Positions 44,617-44,758 of a DNA stretch of 44,758 bases are shown piece after piece; position 1 is the stretch's first letter, and each line of letters begins with the position of its first letter. The translations under genes were made by a program, and so were the position numbers. Under the pieces are notes generated by a model that made no database searches, had not been told where the DNA came from, and was given only the letters and a program-made list of their open reading frames with translations. Source of the stretch: a virus; IMG/VR virus record IMGVR_UViG_3300020183_000003, positions 1-44,758 of that record, one strand, 5' to 3'.

Positions 44617-44758
44617 CTATTCCCCCACCTCATGCTTGTAAAGCGAACGGATCAGCTCGCGAGAACTTTCTTTATCGCGAAGCAGTAGGGAATAGTGATC
44701 AAATGCATCTATCCCCTTTTCTTTCAGAAACTTTCGGACCTCCGGAATCGGTTTTTTG
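44617..44758 (-). CDS. 3' end of the replication initiator gene (circular continuation)
   Basis: From 44757 down to 44617 the frame is the same as 126-1 and continues ...SLYKHEVGE then TAG at 44619-44617. Joined to 1-1218 across the join it gives the full 410-aa protein. It is not a second gene. Confidence 0.95.
   Translation of the reverse strand, partial: KKPIPEVRKFLKEKGIDAFDHYSLLLRDKESSRELIRSLYKHEVGE
44632..44758. repeat. Terminal direct repeat, right copy (circular overlap)
   Basis: Exact copy of 1-127; see there. When the overlap is removed the element is 44,631 bp. Confidence 0.95.

Overview
The window is a complete circular DNA element read slightly past its own start. Bases 1-127 recur exactly at 44632-44758, so the molecule is about 44,631 bp, and the replication gene runs across the join. 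It is an AT-rich contractile-tailed (myovirus-type) phage that also carries plasmid functions, i.e. a likely phage-plasmid. Plasmid functions: a ParA / ribbon-helix-helix partition pair with a repeat-rich centromere, a replication initiator with an iteron-type origin inside its gene, a tyrosine recombinase beside a 13-6-13 bp recombination-like site, and a candidate counter-transcribed RNA. Sigma70-like promoters, AGGAGG ribosome binding sites and an M15-type murein peptidase suggest a Gram-negative bacterial host. I cannot name the host. The structural genes resemble the small DUF3383/DUF3277/DUF2184-type myoviruses (cyanophage Pam3-like baseplate logic).

Layout. (1) 44617-44631 + 1-3904, minus strand: early/replication operon with two unknown genes, an AAA_24/Sak4-like ATPase, small zinc and hypothetical genes, a DnaQ-like exonuclease and the initiator. 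(2) 4007-5600: Xre-like regulator, then the RHH protein and ParA (minus) with the centromere. (3) 5634-8333, plus strand: leader minicistron opposed by a ~60-nt antisense RNA, a winged-helix replication protein, DnaB helicase and a membrane protein. (4) 8311-10496: a conserved small phage gene, the recombination site, the tyrosine recombinase and an iteron-like repeat patch. (5) 10497-44593, minus strand: late genes in reversed order. From upstream these are a response regulator, zinc-finger proteins, two DNA methyltransferases, DUF1064, Fic, terminase, portal, MuF, protease/scaffold, cement, capsid, connectors, sheath, tube, frameshifted chaperone, tape measure, baseplate, fibres, M15 peptidase and small membrane proteins.

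Two plus-strand cassettes interrupt the late operon. One (18105-19485) puts an AAA+ ATPase and a type I toxin-like peptide between gp25 and baseplate J. The other (22784-25378) puts a secreted protein, tRNA-Ser, a structured-RNA candidate, a lambda-like divergent switch and a BRO antirepressor between the tape measure and the Dit-like gene.

The most unusual feature is a leader element found six times in the late strand. It reads GCTRAC, then a small hairpin (often GNRA-capped), then a strong intrinsic terminator, and sits directly in front of the ribosome binding site of the first gene of a module: zinc-finger/methylase, portal, protease-capsid, Dit-baseplate, baseplate J, tail fibre. It looks like one regulatory RNA reused to gate late gene blocks by attenuation or antitermination. 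A second element-wide network is suggested by TACCATAC/GTATGGTA operators, which occur at the par locus and in front of unrelated genes.
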